The notes below the pieces were generated by a model. It ran no database searches, was not told the origin of the DNA, and saw only the letters and a program-made list of their open reading frames with translations. Positions 43,348-54,940 of a stretch of DNA of 64,000 nucleotides are shown piece by piece. Both the position numbers and the translations under genes were made by a program. Position 1 is the stretch's first letter; each line of letters starts with the position of its first letter. The DNA lies in the NCBI GenBank assembly GCA_019279435.1, contig JAAALK010000287.1:64297144-64361143 (forward strand), read 5' to 3'. The DNA comes from Zizania palustris. Taxonomy: Eukaryota; Streptophyta; Magnoliopsida; Poales; Poaceae.

Positions 43348-46300
43348 ACACCAGATCGAGGCCTGGAGGGCACGTGGATCATGGACTTCGGTTGTTCGCG
43401 CCACATGACCGGAGATGCAGCATGGTTCTCCAGCCTCACCACAACCAAGCAAAAGGAACATATCACGTTAGGCAACAATCGAAGGAGTAGAGTGAAAGGT
43501 AAAGGTGTGGTAAGAATCAACACAAATTTCACTCTCAAAGATGTTGCTTTGGTTGAAAACTTTGGATACAATTTGCTTTCTCTATCTCAATTGCTTGATG
43601 AGGGCTTCGAAGTGCGATTCCATCGCGAAACTTCGCAAGTACTCAATTCTGATGGTGTTGTGGTCTGTAAGATCTTTAGAGTTGGGAGAGTTTTTGGAGC
43701 TGATTTTTCTGAGTCATCTGGTTCTTCTCATTGTCTTGTTGCACATTCTACTTCTGAGCTTTGGAAGTGGCATAGGAGACTAGGGCATATGAGCTTTTAG
43801 TTACTCACTCGCCTGAGTGCTCTAGGTCTAATCCGAGGATTGCCCAAGCTCAAGCTTGAGAAGAATTTAGTTTGCGCTCCATGTCGACATGGAAAAATGA
43901 TTGCCGCTTCACACTCGCCAGTCACCATAATGATGACTGAACAATCCAGAGAAATTCTCCACATGGACACTGTAGGTCCTTCTCGGGTTAGTTCTTTAGG
44001 CGGCAAGTGGTATGTGTTGGTCGTTGTCGACAATTTCTCTCGCTACTTTTGGGTCTTCTTTCTTGCCAGCAAGGATGAAGTGTTTTCACACTTTCAGAGC
44101 TTGGCTTTGAGACTTTTTACTGAACTCCCTGGTGCATTAAAATTCATTCGAAGTGATAATGACACTGAGTTCAAGAACAGTCTATTTGTTGACTTTTGCT
44201 TGGAGCATGGCATAGAATATTAATTCTCTGCTCTGCGGGTTCCTCAACAGAATGGGGTTGTTGAGAGAAAGAACCGCACTTTGTTTGAGATGGCTAGGAC
44301 GATGCTCGATGAGCACATGACTCCTAGGAAATTCTGGGCTGAGGCCATGAACACTGCTTGTTACATCTCAAACCGAATCTTCTTGCGCTCAATTTTGAAC
44401 TTGACATCTTATGAGCTGCGTTTTGGGAGACAGCCCAAAGTTACTCATCTTCAAGTCTTTGGTTGCCGTTGCTTTATCCTAAAACATGGAAATTTAGATA
44501 AATTTGAGTCATGCTCTTCTAACGGGATCTTTTTGCATTACACTACACATGGTCATTCTTATCGTGTTTATAATTTGGAAACTAACACTGTTATCGAGTC
44601 ATGTGATGTGACTTTTGATGAATCAACCCCCTCTGTTAGTTCTACCTTTGAACAGGCAAATGAACACGACATGGAGCAGACCATCTTCGAAGAAGAAGAT
44701 CCCGGAGAGTTCGAGGATGAACCCCTACTACCCTCGACATCAATCCCCGAAGCCGACCCCACTTCGACCACTTCGGCACAAGGTCCCAAAGCAACTACCT
44801 CGACATCAGTCATCTTGGACCACTCCAACGCACAAGTTGAGGGGGAGACTGCATCCCACCGCGAGGCTCCACATCACGTTCAAAGGATGCATCCTCCAGA
44901 GCAGATCATTGGTGAGATTGATTAAAGGGTAACACGTTCTCATGCTCATTTCATTGATTCCGCTTTTGTTGCTTCTTTTGAGCCCTTAGATGTTAGTCAT
45001 GCACTTTCTGATTCTAGTTGGATCAATGCCATGCATGAAGAACTTGCAAATTTTGAGAGAAACCAAGTCTGGACTTTAGTTGATCCTCCACCAAATGTTC
45101 ATTTCATTGGAACAAAATGGATTTTCAAAAATAAACAAGGGGAGGATGGGACTGTAGTTAGAAACAAGGCTAGACTTGTAGCTCAGGGTTATTCTCAATT
45201 AGAAGGGATTGATTTTACTGAAACTTTTGCACCTGTTGCTCGTCTTGAGGCCATTAGGATTTTATTTGCATTTGCGACATCCCGGGAATTCAAACTCTAT
45301 CAAATGGATGTCAAAAGTGCTTTTCTTAATGGCTTCATAGGCGAAGATGTTTATGTAAAACAACCCCCTAGTTTTGAAAACCTCAAATACCCACATAAAG
45401 TCCTTAAACTTCATAAGGCTCTTTATGGACTCAAGCAGGCCCCTCGGGCATGGTATGATAGACTTAAGTCTTTTCTGCTTGAGCGAGGGTATTTGATGGG
45501 CTCTGTTGATAAAACTCTGTTTACTCTCAAGCATGGCAAAGATTTCCTCCTAGTCCAGATTTATGTGGATGATATCATCTTTGGTGGCTCTTCTCATGCT
45601 TTGGTTGCCGAGTTTGCAGATGCCATGAGCAGGGAGTTCGAGATGTCCATGATGGGCGAACTGACCTTTTTCCTTGTTTTGCAAATCAAGCAAAGCAAAC
45701 AAGGTACATTCGTCTACCAGATGAAGTACACCAAGGACCTGCTCAAGAAATTCGACATGGCTGATGCGAAGCCCCTCGCTACTCCGATGGTTACTTCGAT
45801 AGCATTGGATCCTAACGAGGATGAAGAAGTCATAGATCAGAAGGAGTTCCGAAGCATGATCGGCTCCCTCCTCTACTTGACTGCTACGAGGTCGTACATA
45901 CACTTCGTAGTGTATCTGTGCTCTCGTTTTCAGGCTTCACCACGAGCTTCGCACCGCCAAGCAGTAAAGCGCATTCTCAGGTATCTCAAACATACCCTCG
46001 AATTTGGCATTTGGTATTCGGCGTCTTCCTCTTTGTGTCTTCGGGGTTATTCCGATGCGGATTTTGCTAGTGTAGGATTGATAGGAAAAGTACCTCTGGT
46101 ACTTGTCATTTTCTGGGTACTTCACTGGTTTGCTGGTCTTCCCGCAAACAATCTAGTGTTGCACAATCGATGGCTGAGGCTGAATATGTTGCTGCAGCCA
46201 GCTGTTGCTCTCAGATTTTGTGGATGGTTTCCACTTTGCGGGATTTGGTTAGACTATAAGAGTGTTCCATTTTTCTGTGATAACACTAGTGCTATTTGTA

Positions 46301-46512
46301 TTGCAAACAACCCGGTTCAGCACTCCAGAACCAAACACATTGATGTGCGATATCATTTTCTCAGAGATCATAATGAGAAGGGTGATATTGAACTTCAATA
46401 TGTTGATACCCAACACCATCTAGCCGATATTTTCACAAAACCCCTCGATGCTTCTCGTTTTGCCTACTTGCATGGGGAACTTGGTGTTTGTCACCCTTAT
46501 GGAATTTTGTGA
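43348..46512 (+). pseudogene. pol: Element E pol: protease, integrase, RT, RNase H
   Basis: One frame throughout. Protease reads MDFGCSRHMTG, with Phe where F has Ser after the catalytic Asp. Integrase zinc region CAPCRHGKM, core HMDTVGP and RSDNDTEFKN follow. RT has QMDVKSAFLNGFI and YVDDIIFGG (about 45562). Stops at 43798-43800, 44221-44223 and 44923-44925. From about 46068 to 46245 the reading is out of phase: one base is missing, and two more missing near 46245 restore the frame. The 493-codon open stretch from 45031 thus hides a scrambled RNase H. Confidence 0.87.
44839..44847 (+). other. Candidate central polypurine tract (E)
   Basis: GAGGGGGAG in the integrase-RT linker, about 3 kb before the 3' polypurine tract. 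Confidence 0.4.
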
Positions 46513-47636
46513 AGGGGAGTTGATTTGAATTGTCTTGCATATGTTCATTGTGTGTGAAATTGCATTTACATCTCTTGCACTTATATGCCTGATTTTAATT
46601 CATGTAATCATGTCAGCTCAACTCTATTTAATATGTCTGAAACATTTTGTGCATGATTTTTCTTTCTAAAATCAAATCATGCTCACTGCTTAGTCTTGAA
46701 TCTAGCATGTTTAGGCAGGACTGCGTTAGCTATCTTTTATCTGCTTGATAGCATGACACCTTTTCTCTAGATGCTAAACATTGCAACTTGAAAAATTGTA
46801 TTCATGGATATTCATCAAGTGCTAAACAATTTGTTCACTTAATAAAATATTCAAAAATCCATGATTTGCATACTACACATGAAAAGATCCAGGTGGGTTT
46901 GTTTGTCACACTACTCTATTCTAGACTGCTTACCATTGCACATTGGTCTGAACTGGGATAGTGTAGTGTATGCCAAAATCACCGCCTTAAGCTTCTGATG
47001 GTTCTCATGCCTAGGCTTGGCTTGATTGGAAAGTATAAGGTAGACAAACAAATAACCCCTGGCATTATGAAAAGAACAACAAATTCATTGATCATCAAGA
47101 TTGCTTTCAATACTCCACTTGAACTGGACTTGTATGTCTAAAGTAGAAATTGACTAGCTTTGCCCAGTCCCTGCTTTTACTTGTCTAGTTACCTTGATTG
47201 AGTGGTGATGCTTTTATTTCAAAATGATAAAATCACATGCTGTCATCATGTTTTTTAGAGAATGTTAAATTAAGCTGAGCACATGATAATTGGTATTAAT
47301 GTTGGCATATTTTTGCTTTATATGTCTTTGCAATTCTGCCTGTTTCGAAGCTTTGCATCTTTTAAATGCTCCTTGATGCTTGCATTGCCAAAGAGGGAGA
47401 AATTTTTGAGTTCTCTGCAGCAAGGGGGTAAAATAACTCAGGGGGAGTTTTTATCTTGCAAAGGGAAGATTTGCCGAAGGGGCTTTTACTCTTTTGAAAA
47501 AGGGGGAGGAAAATTCTTTTGCCAAGTGACATGTTTTTGGCTCGATTTTGAGTTTTTATGGTCACTTGTGTGCTGAAATTTTTCAAATTTTCTTGAACTT
47601 GAATTTAGTTGTCAATGCACTCATCAAGGGGGAGAT
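46513..47636 (+). other. Element E 3' non-coding region with polypurine tracts
   Basis: No supported gene. GGGGGAG-like tracts at about 46514, 47440 and 47502, and AAGGGGGAGA at 47626-47635 directly before the LTR. Confidence 0.8.
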
Positions 47637-49656
47637 TGAGAAACCAAGGGTTGGTTTCAGAGTCTGTGATGAGTGATTGACAGATTTTATCCTCTGATTT
47701 GAAGGGGTCCCTCCGAAGGGGTTTGGAGGTTGCTTCACCGAAGGGTTCGTTGGGCTCTAGTTGCTGAAGCAGTTGCAGCAGAGTGTGCCTGTCGGAGGGG
47801 TCCGACAGTACACAATGACTTGGTTGTACTGAAGGGTTCGATACTTTGGGCGGTACACCGGAGTGTGTGCTGGAGATTGTTTACCCGGAGAGGTCTTCGG
47901 GGTACTGGATACACTTGTCTGTTTGTCCTTGGTGCGCAGGTGACTTTGGAGGCGACGGACGGTTCGCAGCAAGTGAACTTGGGTCAAGCGGGAGGCTTGA
48001 TGCCAGGCGAGCGGGGAGCTCAGTCACGAAGGTTGCGAAGGGGTCGAGGTCGGACCTCGGGTCGAGGTGCGCCAGGAGAAGGCAGTAAGTGCGGAGTGTG
48101 GCTCCAGCTAAAGGTACTCCGAGACGAAGTCCTCGGAGGCGAGGCACTTCGAAGGGAAGTCCGAATGGAGTGACTTCGGAGTATGGTGGACAAAGTCCTC
48201 AACAATGAGGCAAGGTGTTTGAAGTGTGCTCTGGAGGGAGGCACTCGAAGGTATGCCCGACGGAGGTCTCAGAAGTCGAGGTGCATCGAAGGCATGGTCT
48301 GGGTGAGGTTCGTTGAGGATTGTGCTCGGGGAGAGACTGCGACGAAGGGCTCATGGAATGCTTCATGCGGAGGCCTTGGACGAAGGAGGGACTTCAAAGG
48401 GTAGTACTCCGAAGGTGGGGCTTCGGAGTGAGACTGACTTGAGGTACTTCGGCCATGCATGGCTTTGGTACACGGACTGACGGAGTTCGAGCTGGGAGAA
48501 GCTGTGAAGCCGTGGTGGTCCACTCTGGAGGTGTAGGTGCGAAGGCCCAAGGGATTTGATGGCTTCGGCTCAAAACCGTCACTGTATCGAAGGCTGACTT
48601 CGGTGAAGCGAAGGCCGTCAGGCTCAAGGCTTCTCACCGAAGCTACCGCACCCCTCGCGTGCGAAGGGGGGCTTAAGAAGGCTCCAAAACTGCAAAGGCT
48701 GACCGTGTCTGCTCTGCAAAAGCTGATGTTGTCTCCTCTGTGAAGCTGACAAAAGAAGCCTCCAAATAAAGTAGACTACCAGCTGTATCCCCTTGTTCTG
48801 ATGAGACAAAACCAGTGTAAACCCTAAGGGTAAAGTAGTCTATTCACAAGGCTGAATAGTGCCTATAAATAGTGGAGGCTAGCCTAGGCCACAACAACAC
48901 TTTGAGCAGCCATTGTAGAACTCCTGTGCTAGCCGCCACACTCTCTGTATTCATCCCGTGAGTTCATTTTGTGTTCCCTGTTCAAGCAATGAAACTTTGA
49001 TTCTGTTTTCATTTATTGTTTGAACTTGTATGCCTACTTTGCACTGAATGCTTTGATTTCTCTGTACACCATCTTCTTCCTGAGTGAGTTTGTGTTTTGG
49101 GATCTTTTCTGGAGAAGTGTGTGAGAAGTCTGTTCGTGTAAAGTGTGTGATTTTCAGTGTCTATTTGCTCTATGTAAACTGGAGGCAAGACCTCTTTGAT
49201 AACTAGCGAAGCACTGTTCGAAGCCCATTTTTCTTCCCTTGTCGATGTCATCGGCGAAGTGTGTTCAATGTGCGTTTAGACCTTCAAAGTATGAAGCCGA
49301 GCACCAGTTGCTATCGCTGAGTATTTGGTCGAAGTCCTCAGAGGGAAGTCTGCTCTTGCGAAGGGTGAAGTGCGAAGCCTGCTCGAAGGCACCGTGTGTG
49401 CGGAGCCTGCACTGACTTAGCAGAGCTAAATCTTCGGGGTTGTGGGTGGAGCGAAGTCTTCTTGGCTTCAAACTTTTGCTCCTTACGTAGCCTGATTTCG
49501 GAGCTGTGAAATACCTCCGAACCAGAACTTCGAAGGGTATGTTCGAAGCCTGTTCCGCAGAAGACAGAACTAAAACAGAAGGCTATTTTTAGTCTGAAAT
49601 TTTAAAAGCTCCCATTCACCCCCCCCCCCCCTCTAGTCGCCGTTTCCGGTCCAACA
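47637..49656 (+). repeat. Element E 3' LTR
   Basis: Pairs with 38811-40827 with scattered substitutions, denser at the 5' end. The C run at about 49619-49631 is longer than in the 5' copy. Ends TCCAACA. Confidence 0.92.
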
Positions 49657-49912
49657 GATTATGGTTCAGAAGGAGAGCAAAAAGAGAAAGAGGAAGGGCA
49701 AGGCTAATACTTCAGATAATATCTCTAGTGTGAAGCCAAAACCGACTAGAAAGTCCAAGTCGGGTCTTGCTAACTCTGATGTTTTCCACCATTGTCAGTT
49801 TGTCACAAGCCTAGGCATTAGAAACACAACTACAAGGTGTAACTGGAAGAGCAGAAGAACAAGAAGGAAAGTGTGGCATTTAGCTTCTGGTATAAAATGT
49901 TATAGAAATTAA
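49657..49912 (+). pseudogene. gag: Element G Gag, C-terminal part
   Basis: Follows in phase from 38810 across the gatta duplication. Lys-rich segment with KESKKRKRKGKA, then a broken zinc-knuckle start (FHHCQ); a frameshift follows and the open frame ends at 49912. Confidence 0.75.
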
Positions 49913-50656
49913 TCTTGCTACTCATCCAAATGATTCATGGATATTTGATACCAGTTCAATGATTCATATTTGCAATTTTTTGTAGGGACTGAGTAGGTCA
50001 ATAAAGTGTGCTAGTGGCAAACTAGATGTCCATGTCAGAAATGGTACAAAGTTGCAGCGTTGACCATTGGCGTTTATTCATTGTTGCTACCTTCAACATA
50101 AGTGGGAGCCCTTTGAAAAGTTCAAGGAGTTCCAAAATGAGGTAAAAAATCATACGAGCAAGACAATTAAATTTCTATGATCTGATCGTGGAGGTGAATA
50201 TTTGAGCCATGAGTTTAGTGATCATCTGAAGTAGTGTGGAATTGTTCCACAACTGACTCCACCCAGCACGCCTTAGTGGAATGGGGTGTCCGAGCGGAGA
50301 AACCGCACTTTGTTGGATATGGTTCAGTCAATTATGAGTCATGTTGATCTTCCATTATTCTTTTAGGGACTCACTTTAGAAACTACCACTTTCACATTAA
50401 ATAGAGTTCTAAGTTAGTACAGAAGACGTCATATGAGATGTGGTCTGGGAGGCGTCCTAGTTTGACTTTTCTAAAGATTTGGGGTTGTGAGGTGTATGTC
50501 AATCATTTGACATCTGACAAGCTCACTCCTATATGTGACAAGTGCTTCCTTGTGGGATATACTAGGAAACCAAATGATACTATTTCTATAATAGAGAAGA
50601 GGGAAAAGTGTTTGTCGCTCAGAATGGTGTGTTTCTTGAGAAATATTTTCTCTTGA
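49913..50656 (+). pseudogene. pol: Element G protease and integrase remnants
   Basis: A protease-like SWIFDTSSMIHICN is encoded near 49936-49977. Integrase remnants SDRGGEYLS (about 50183) and NGVSERRNRTLLDM (about 50281) are interrupted by stops. TSYEMWSGRRPSLTFLKIWGCEVYV (in two pieces) leads to the end of integrase. The segment between protease and integrase core is much shorter than usual, so a deletion is likely. Confidence 0.75.
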
Positions 50657-51876
50657 AAGGGGTTAGTGGGAGAACAATGTATCTTAAAGAAGTTCAAGAG
50701 TCACTGGAAAGTGTTCTAGATCCCATTGAACCACAACAGGACATGCAAGGAGTTGCAGAACCTATTGTTGAAACACTAGCCCCACAAAGGTCCGGGAGGG
50801 TGAGTCATGTGCTAGAGCGGTTCATGTTTTTGACCACCAGGCAGTACGACATGTTGTTGTTGGACAACGATGAGCCCAAGACCTATGCGAAAACAGTGAT
50901 TGGACCAGACTTTGAGAAATGGCTTGGAGCCATCAGATCCGAGTTAGAGTACATGAGAGAGAATCAAGTTTGGAACTTGATCGATCCACCTGATGGGTTA
51001 TAAACATTGATGTAAATGTTCACATATATAAAGCATGATTGGTGGCGAAAGGTTTCAGATAGATTCAAGGTGTTGATTATGATGAAGCATTTTCACCTGT
51101 TGCCATTCTTAAGTCTATCCGGATCATCCTAGAAATTTTCGCATTTTATGATTATGAGATATGGCAAATGGATGCCAAGATGACTTTCCTGAATGGAAAC
51201 CTAAGTGAGGATGAGTACATGACACAACCTGAAGGTCTTGACGATCTGAAAAATGCTGGGAAAGTTTGTAAGTTGCAGAAGTCCATTTATGGGCTGAAGC
51301 AAGCTTCTCGGAGTTGGAATCTTCATTTTAATGATGTAGTCAAAGGGTTTGGCTTCATCAATAACAAAGAAGAGCCTTGTATTTACAAAAAGGCTAGTGA
51401 GAGCTTACTTGTATTTTTGGTCTTATATGTGGATGACATATTATTGATCGGAAATGACATTCCTTTGTTGAATGTTGTCAAGACTTCATTGAAAATAGTA
51501 TCTAAATGAAAGATCTTGGAGAGTCAGCATACATTTTAGGCATAAAGGTCTATAGAGATATATCAAAGCGTCTAATTGGATTAAGCTAGAGTATTTACAT
51601 TGACAAGGTTTTGAAGCGGTTCAAATGGAGAATTATAAGAAGGTTTTTCTACTAATGTCACATGGTATTTCTCTCAGTAAGACTTAGTGTGCCTTGACCC
51701 CAAATGAGCTAGAGAAAATAAGTGTGATCCCCATATACCTCTGTGATCAGATGCATCATGTATGTTATGTTGTTTACACGGATTTTAACATAGCAGATCT
51801 GTTGACAAAACCTCTTCCACAGCTCAAGCATGAGGCACACTTGAGCACCATGGGTATTAGATACTTGTGTGAGTGA
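50657..51876 (+). pseudogene. pol: Element G RT and RNase H remnants
   Basis: RT starts near WLGAIRSELEYMRENQVW (about 50920). After stops and shifts it continues with KSIYGLKQASRSW and LYVDDILLIGND (about 51422-51457). Most of RNase H is missing; the final NIADLLTKPLPQ lies at about 51790 and the frame ends at 51876. Confidence 0.78.
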
Positions 51877-52014
51877 GTCATGTGTACGTGGAAGATGTTA
51901 GTAGTGTCTATGCTTATGTTTGAGGATAATTGTTATCTTATTCCTTAAATAAATGTCGTTTACGTTGATTGATGAGTTGATGACTTAACTGTGAGACTCT
52001 TTCTTTTATAATGA
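51877..52014 (+). other. Element G 3' untranslated stretch
   Basis: AT-rich sequence between the RNase H end and the candidate LTR start. No polypurine tract of usual form is seen, so the LTR boundary is uncertain. Confidence 0.5.
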
Positions 52015-52798
52015 TGTTGTTTCAATTATTTTTTGAATTAGAAACCGAGATCTCAAATCGGAACTTTCGGTATGATATCGGAAGTTCCGATAATTTATGG
52101 TTTGAGAAACCGAGAGCTCAAATCAGAAGTTCTGATTTGGAATCAGAAGTTCTGATTATTTCTGATTTAGAGACAGAGAGTTTAAACACCGATAATTAGG
52201 TTGATTAGAATTTGCGATAGGGATATCGGAAGTTCCGATAATTTCTAGGTTACACACCGAGACTCTAGATCAGAAGTTCCAAGGCAGACAAAACAAATTA
52301 GATATGTTACTCCTTAATGTGGATTTGGGTCTAGAGTCCTAGCTCTATATAAAGGGAGGAGGAGGTCATGGACATCAGATTAATTACAGTTTAGATTAGA
52401 TCTAAACCCTAGCCTCCAAGAACCTCTCATCTCCCTTCTTGATCTTAATAGTTGAGATTGCGATTTCTCCTCGGTTCTCACAAGAGGTGCTACCACGTCG
52501 GCGTGAGGTCAATCTCATCCCTATACGTATGGACTCTGTAGACGCACTAATCGAATAGCGGTGCTTGTGGGTTTCTTCACCTGGACATCGTTGGTCTTCG
52601 CTGATTGGATCACGGGGAACGAGTGGAGCGAGATAAGGATAAGCGAGGACGTCCTTCTCCCCAATATCTTCTCCCACTGCACTAGCGCGTTTCGCTTTAG
52701 AATTTAACGATTCATGATCCCTCACGCACATGGTTCCAGGGTATAGGGGTGAAACTTTTTGAAATTGCTGGCTAGCGTAGCTTTCCTATGTCCCAACA
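52015..52798 (+). repeat. Probable element G 3' LTR (start uncertain)
   Basis: TGTTG at 52015 and CAACA at 52794-52798 are inverted ends. It contains a TATATAAA box at 52346-52353 and a telo-box AAACCCTAG at 52404-52412 downstream of it. No second copy is available for comparison, so this call rests on position, end motifs and promoter signs. Confidence 0.5.
52056..52281 (+). repeat. Array of 15-bp quasi-palindromes
   Basis: ATCGGAAGTTCCGAT at 52077-52091 and 52225-52239; ATCAGAAGTTCTGAT at 52122-52136 and 52142-52156; partial copies near 52056 and 52269. Each is a 7-bp inverted repeat around one G. They lie 65-290 bp upstream of the TATA box, where cis elements would act. Confidence 0.75.
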
Positions 52799-52885
52799 CT
52801 ATTTATGGGTCACTGAGAAACCAAGGGTTGGTTTCGGTGTTTGTGATGAGTGATTGACAGGCTTTTACCCTCTGTTCGAAGGGGT

Positions 52886-52985
52886 ACCTCCGAAGGGGTT
52901 CGGAGGTTGCACCTTCGAAGGTGTTCGGAGGAGGGTACCTCCGGAGGGGTTTCGGAGGTTGGACCTCCGAAGGGTGTTTGGAGGT
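52886..52985 (+). repeat. CpG-rich hairpin array in F 5' LTR
   Basis: ACCTCCGAA-GGGG-TTCGGAGGT at 52886-52907, the palindrome ACCTTCGAAGGT at 52911-52922, CCTCCGGAGG at 52938-52947 and ACCTCCGAA-GGGTG-TTTGGAGGT at 52963-52985. The 3' LTR has fewer units (about 61849-61892). Confidence 0.75.
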
Positions 52986-53840
52986 GGTTTCACCGAAGTG
53001 TGTTCGGTGTTTGGTTGCTGCAGCTGTTGCAGCGGAGTGTGCTCGTCGGAGGGGTCTGGCAGTACACGATGACTGGGTGTGTACCGAAGGATTCGGTACT
53101 TTGGGCGGTACACCGGAGTGTGTGCCGGAGGTTTCTAACCCAGAGAGGTCTTCGGAGTACTGGATACACTTGTCTGCTTGTCTGTGGTGCGCAGGGACTT
53201 CGGAGGCGATGGACAGGTTCGCAGCAGGTGAACCTGGGTCAAGCGGGAGGCTTGATGCCAAGGGAGCGGGGAGCTCCGTCACGGTGGCTGCGAAGGGGGT
53301 CCGGGTCGGTCCTCGGGTCGAGGCGCGCCAGGTGAAGGCAGAGAGTGCGGAGCGTGGCTCCGGGTGAAGGTACTCCGAGACAAAGTCCTCGGAGGTGAGG
53401 CACTTCGAAGGTACTCCGAATGGAGTGACTTCGGAGTTGGATGGATCAAGTCCTCTGCGGAGGCAAGGAGTTTGAAGTGTGCTCCAGAGGGAGACATTCG
53501 AAGGTGCCCGACGAAGGTCTCAGAAGTCGAGGTGCATCGAAGGCATGGTCCGGGTGAGGCTCATCGAGGAGTGTGCTCGGGGAGAGACACTGCGACGAAG
53601 GGCTCATGGAATGCTTCATGCGGAGGCCTTGGACGAAGGAGGGACTTCGAAGGGTGGTACTTCGAAGGTGGGGCTTCGGAGGGAGGAAGGCTTCGGAGCA
53701 AGGCTAGCTCCGGAGCGAGGTTGTCTTGTGGTGCTTCGGCCTGCATGGCTTCGGTACACGGACTGACGGAGTTCGAGCTGGGTGAAGCTGCGAAGCCGTG
53801 GTGGTCCACTCCGGAGGTGTTTGTGCGAAGGCCCAAGGGC

Positions 53841-53867
53841 TTTGACGGCTTCGGCTCAAAACCGTCA
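53841..53867 (+). promoter_or_regulatory. Conserved LTR module (F, 5' LTR only)
   Basis: TTTG, CTTCGGC and CAAAACCGTCA with TGACGG/CCGTCA arms. It lies inside the 62 bp missing from the 3' LTR. Confidence 0.55.
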
Positions 53868-54103
53868 CTGTATCGGAGGCTATCTTCGGCGAAGCGAAGG
53901 CCACCAGGCTCAAGGCTTCTCGCCGAAGCTACCGCACCCCTCGCGTGCGAAGGGGGGCTTCGGAAAGGTCAAAGGCTGCAAGTCTGACAGTGTCTGCTCT
54001 GCAAAAAGCTGGCGCTATCCCATCTGCAAAGGCTGACAGAGAAGCCTCCAATAAAGTTGACTACCTTTTGTACCCCTCTGTTCTGTAGAGACAAAACTGG
54101 TGT

Positions 54104-54157
54104 AAACCCTAGGGGTAAAGTAGTCAATTCCTTTGGGTGAACTGTGGGCTATAAATA
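54104..54157 (+). promoter_or_regulatory. Telo-box and TATA box of F 5' LTR
   Basis: AAACCCTAG 54104-54112 and TATAAATA 54150-54157, 37 bp apart; 3' LTR pair at 62946-62954 and 62992-62999. Confidence 0.75.
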
Positions 54158-54878
54158 TGGGGGCTCGGTAGGTAACATTTAACACTTTGAGCATTTACTG
54201 TTGAGCTCCTGTAGCCACATACCTCGCTGTATTCATCCAGAGTTCAATTTTCTGTGTTCCTTGTTCAAGCGGCGAAGCCCTGCTTCTGTGTGCTTTTTGC
54301 TTGAGCTCGCTTTACATACCTCGCTAGTTGTAGTGCGCCGAAGCCTGTCTAGGCGAAGGGTGACTTTGTGCGAAGTGTGTTTTTCAGTGTGTTATCGCTC
54401 TGTGTAACAGGAGGCGAGGCCTCGCTGCTTACTAGCGAAGCCCTGATTGAAGCCCGTTTTGCTTCTTGTGTCGAAGCCCCTAGCGAAGTCTATTAGTGTG
54501 CGTTTAGACCTTCGTGTACGAAGCCCAGCACCTGTTGCTGCTGCCAAGTACTTGGTCGAAGTCCTCAGTAGGGAGTCCACTCTTGCGAAGGGTGAAGTGC
54601 GAAGCCTGCTCGAAGCACCCTGTGTGCGGAGCCTGCACTGACTTAGCAGAGTAGATTTTCGAGGGTTGATAGTGGAGTGAAGTCTTCTTGTCTTCGAACT
54701 TTTGCTCCTGTGAAGCCTGTGTTCGGAGCTGTCGAAGTACCTCCGAACCAGACCTTCGAAGGTAGTGTTCGAAGCCTGTTCCGCAGAAGACAGATCTAAA
54801 CTGAAGGCTTGTTTTTAGCCCGAAATTTTAAAAGCTCCCATTCACCCCCCCTCTTGTCGCCGTTTCTGGTCCAACAAT

Positions 54879-54890
54879 TGGTATCAGAGC
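54879..54890 (+). other. Element F primer-binding site
   Basis: TGGTATCAGAGC, two bases after the LTR end. Confidence 0.92.
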
Positions 54891-54940
54891 AGGTTAAGAG
54901 CACCAGTTGACCTTAACCGGTTTTGTGATCTGTTGGCGAC

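Larger units (their letters stand above)
38811..49656 (+). mobile_element. Element E: complete Sirevirus-like Ty1/copia retrotransposon
   Basis: 10,846 bp with LTRs of 2017 and 2020 bp, TGAGAAACC to TCCAACA, and the target duplication gatta at 38806-38810 and 49657-49661. Internal order is primer site, gag, protease, integrase, RT, RNase H, polypurine-rich tail. Closely related to F. At least eight nonsense codons and several frameshifts. Confidence 0.93.
49657..52798 (+). mobile_element. Element G, right part: degenerate copia element
   Basis: Continues the G gag after E and carries remnants of protease, integrase, RT and the end of RNase H, then a probable 3' LTR. Many stops and internal deletions make it the most decayed element here. 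Its YVDDILLIGND RT box and Gag type place it in a copia lineage other than Sirevirus, perhaps Tork-like. Confidence 0.78.
52814..54876 (+). repeat. Element F 5' LTR
   Basis: TGAGAAACC to GTCCAACA. It has an array of CpG-rich hairpins at 52886-52985, the shared module at 53841-53867, telo-box 54104-54112 and TATA box 54150-54157. Against the 3' LTR it has one extra hairpin unit and 62 bp (53818-53879) that the 3' copy lacks. Confidence 0.92.

Noticed and set aside
52850..53987. Overlapping 140-230-codon frames in the F LTR
   Set aside because: GC-rich LTR repeat DNA open in several frames at once; no domain and copied in both LTRs.
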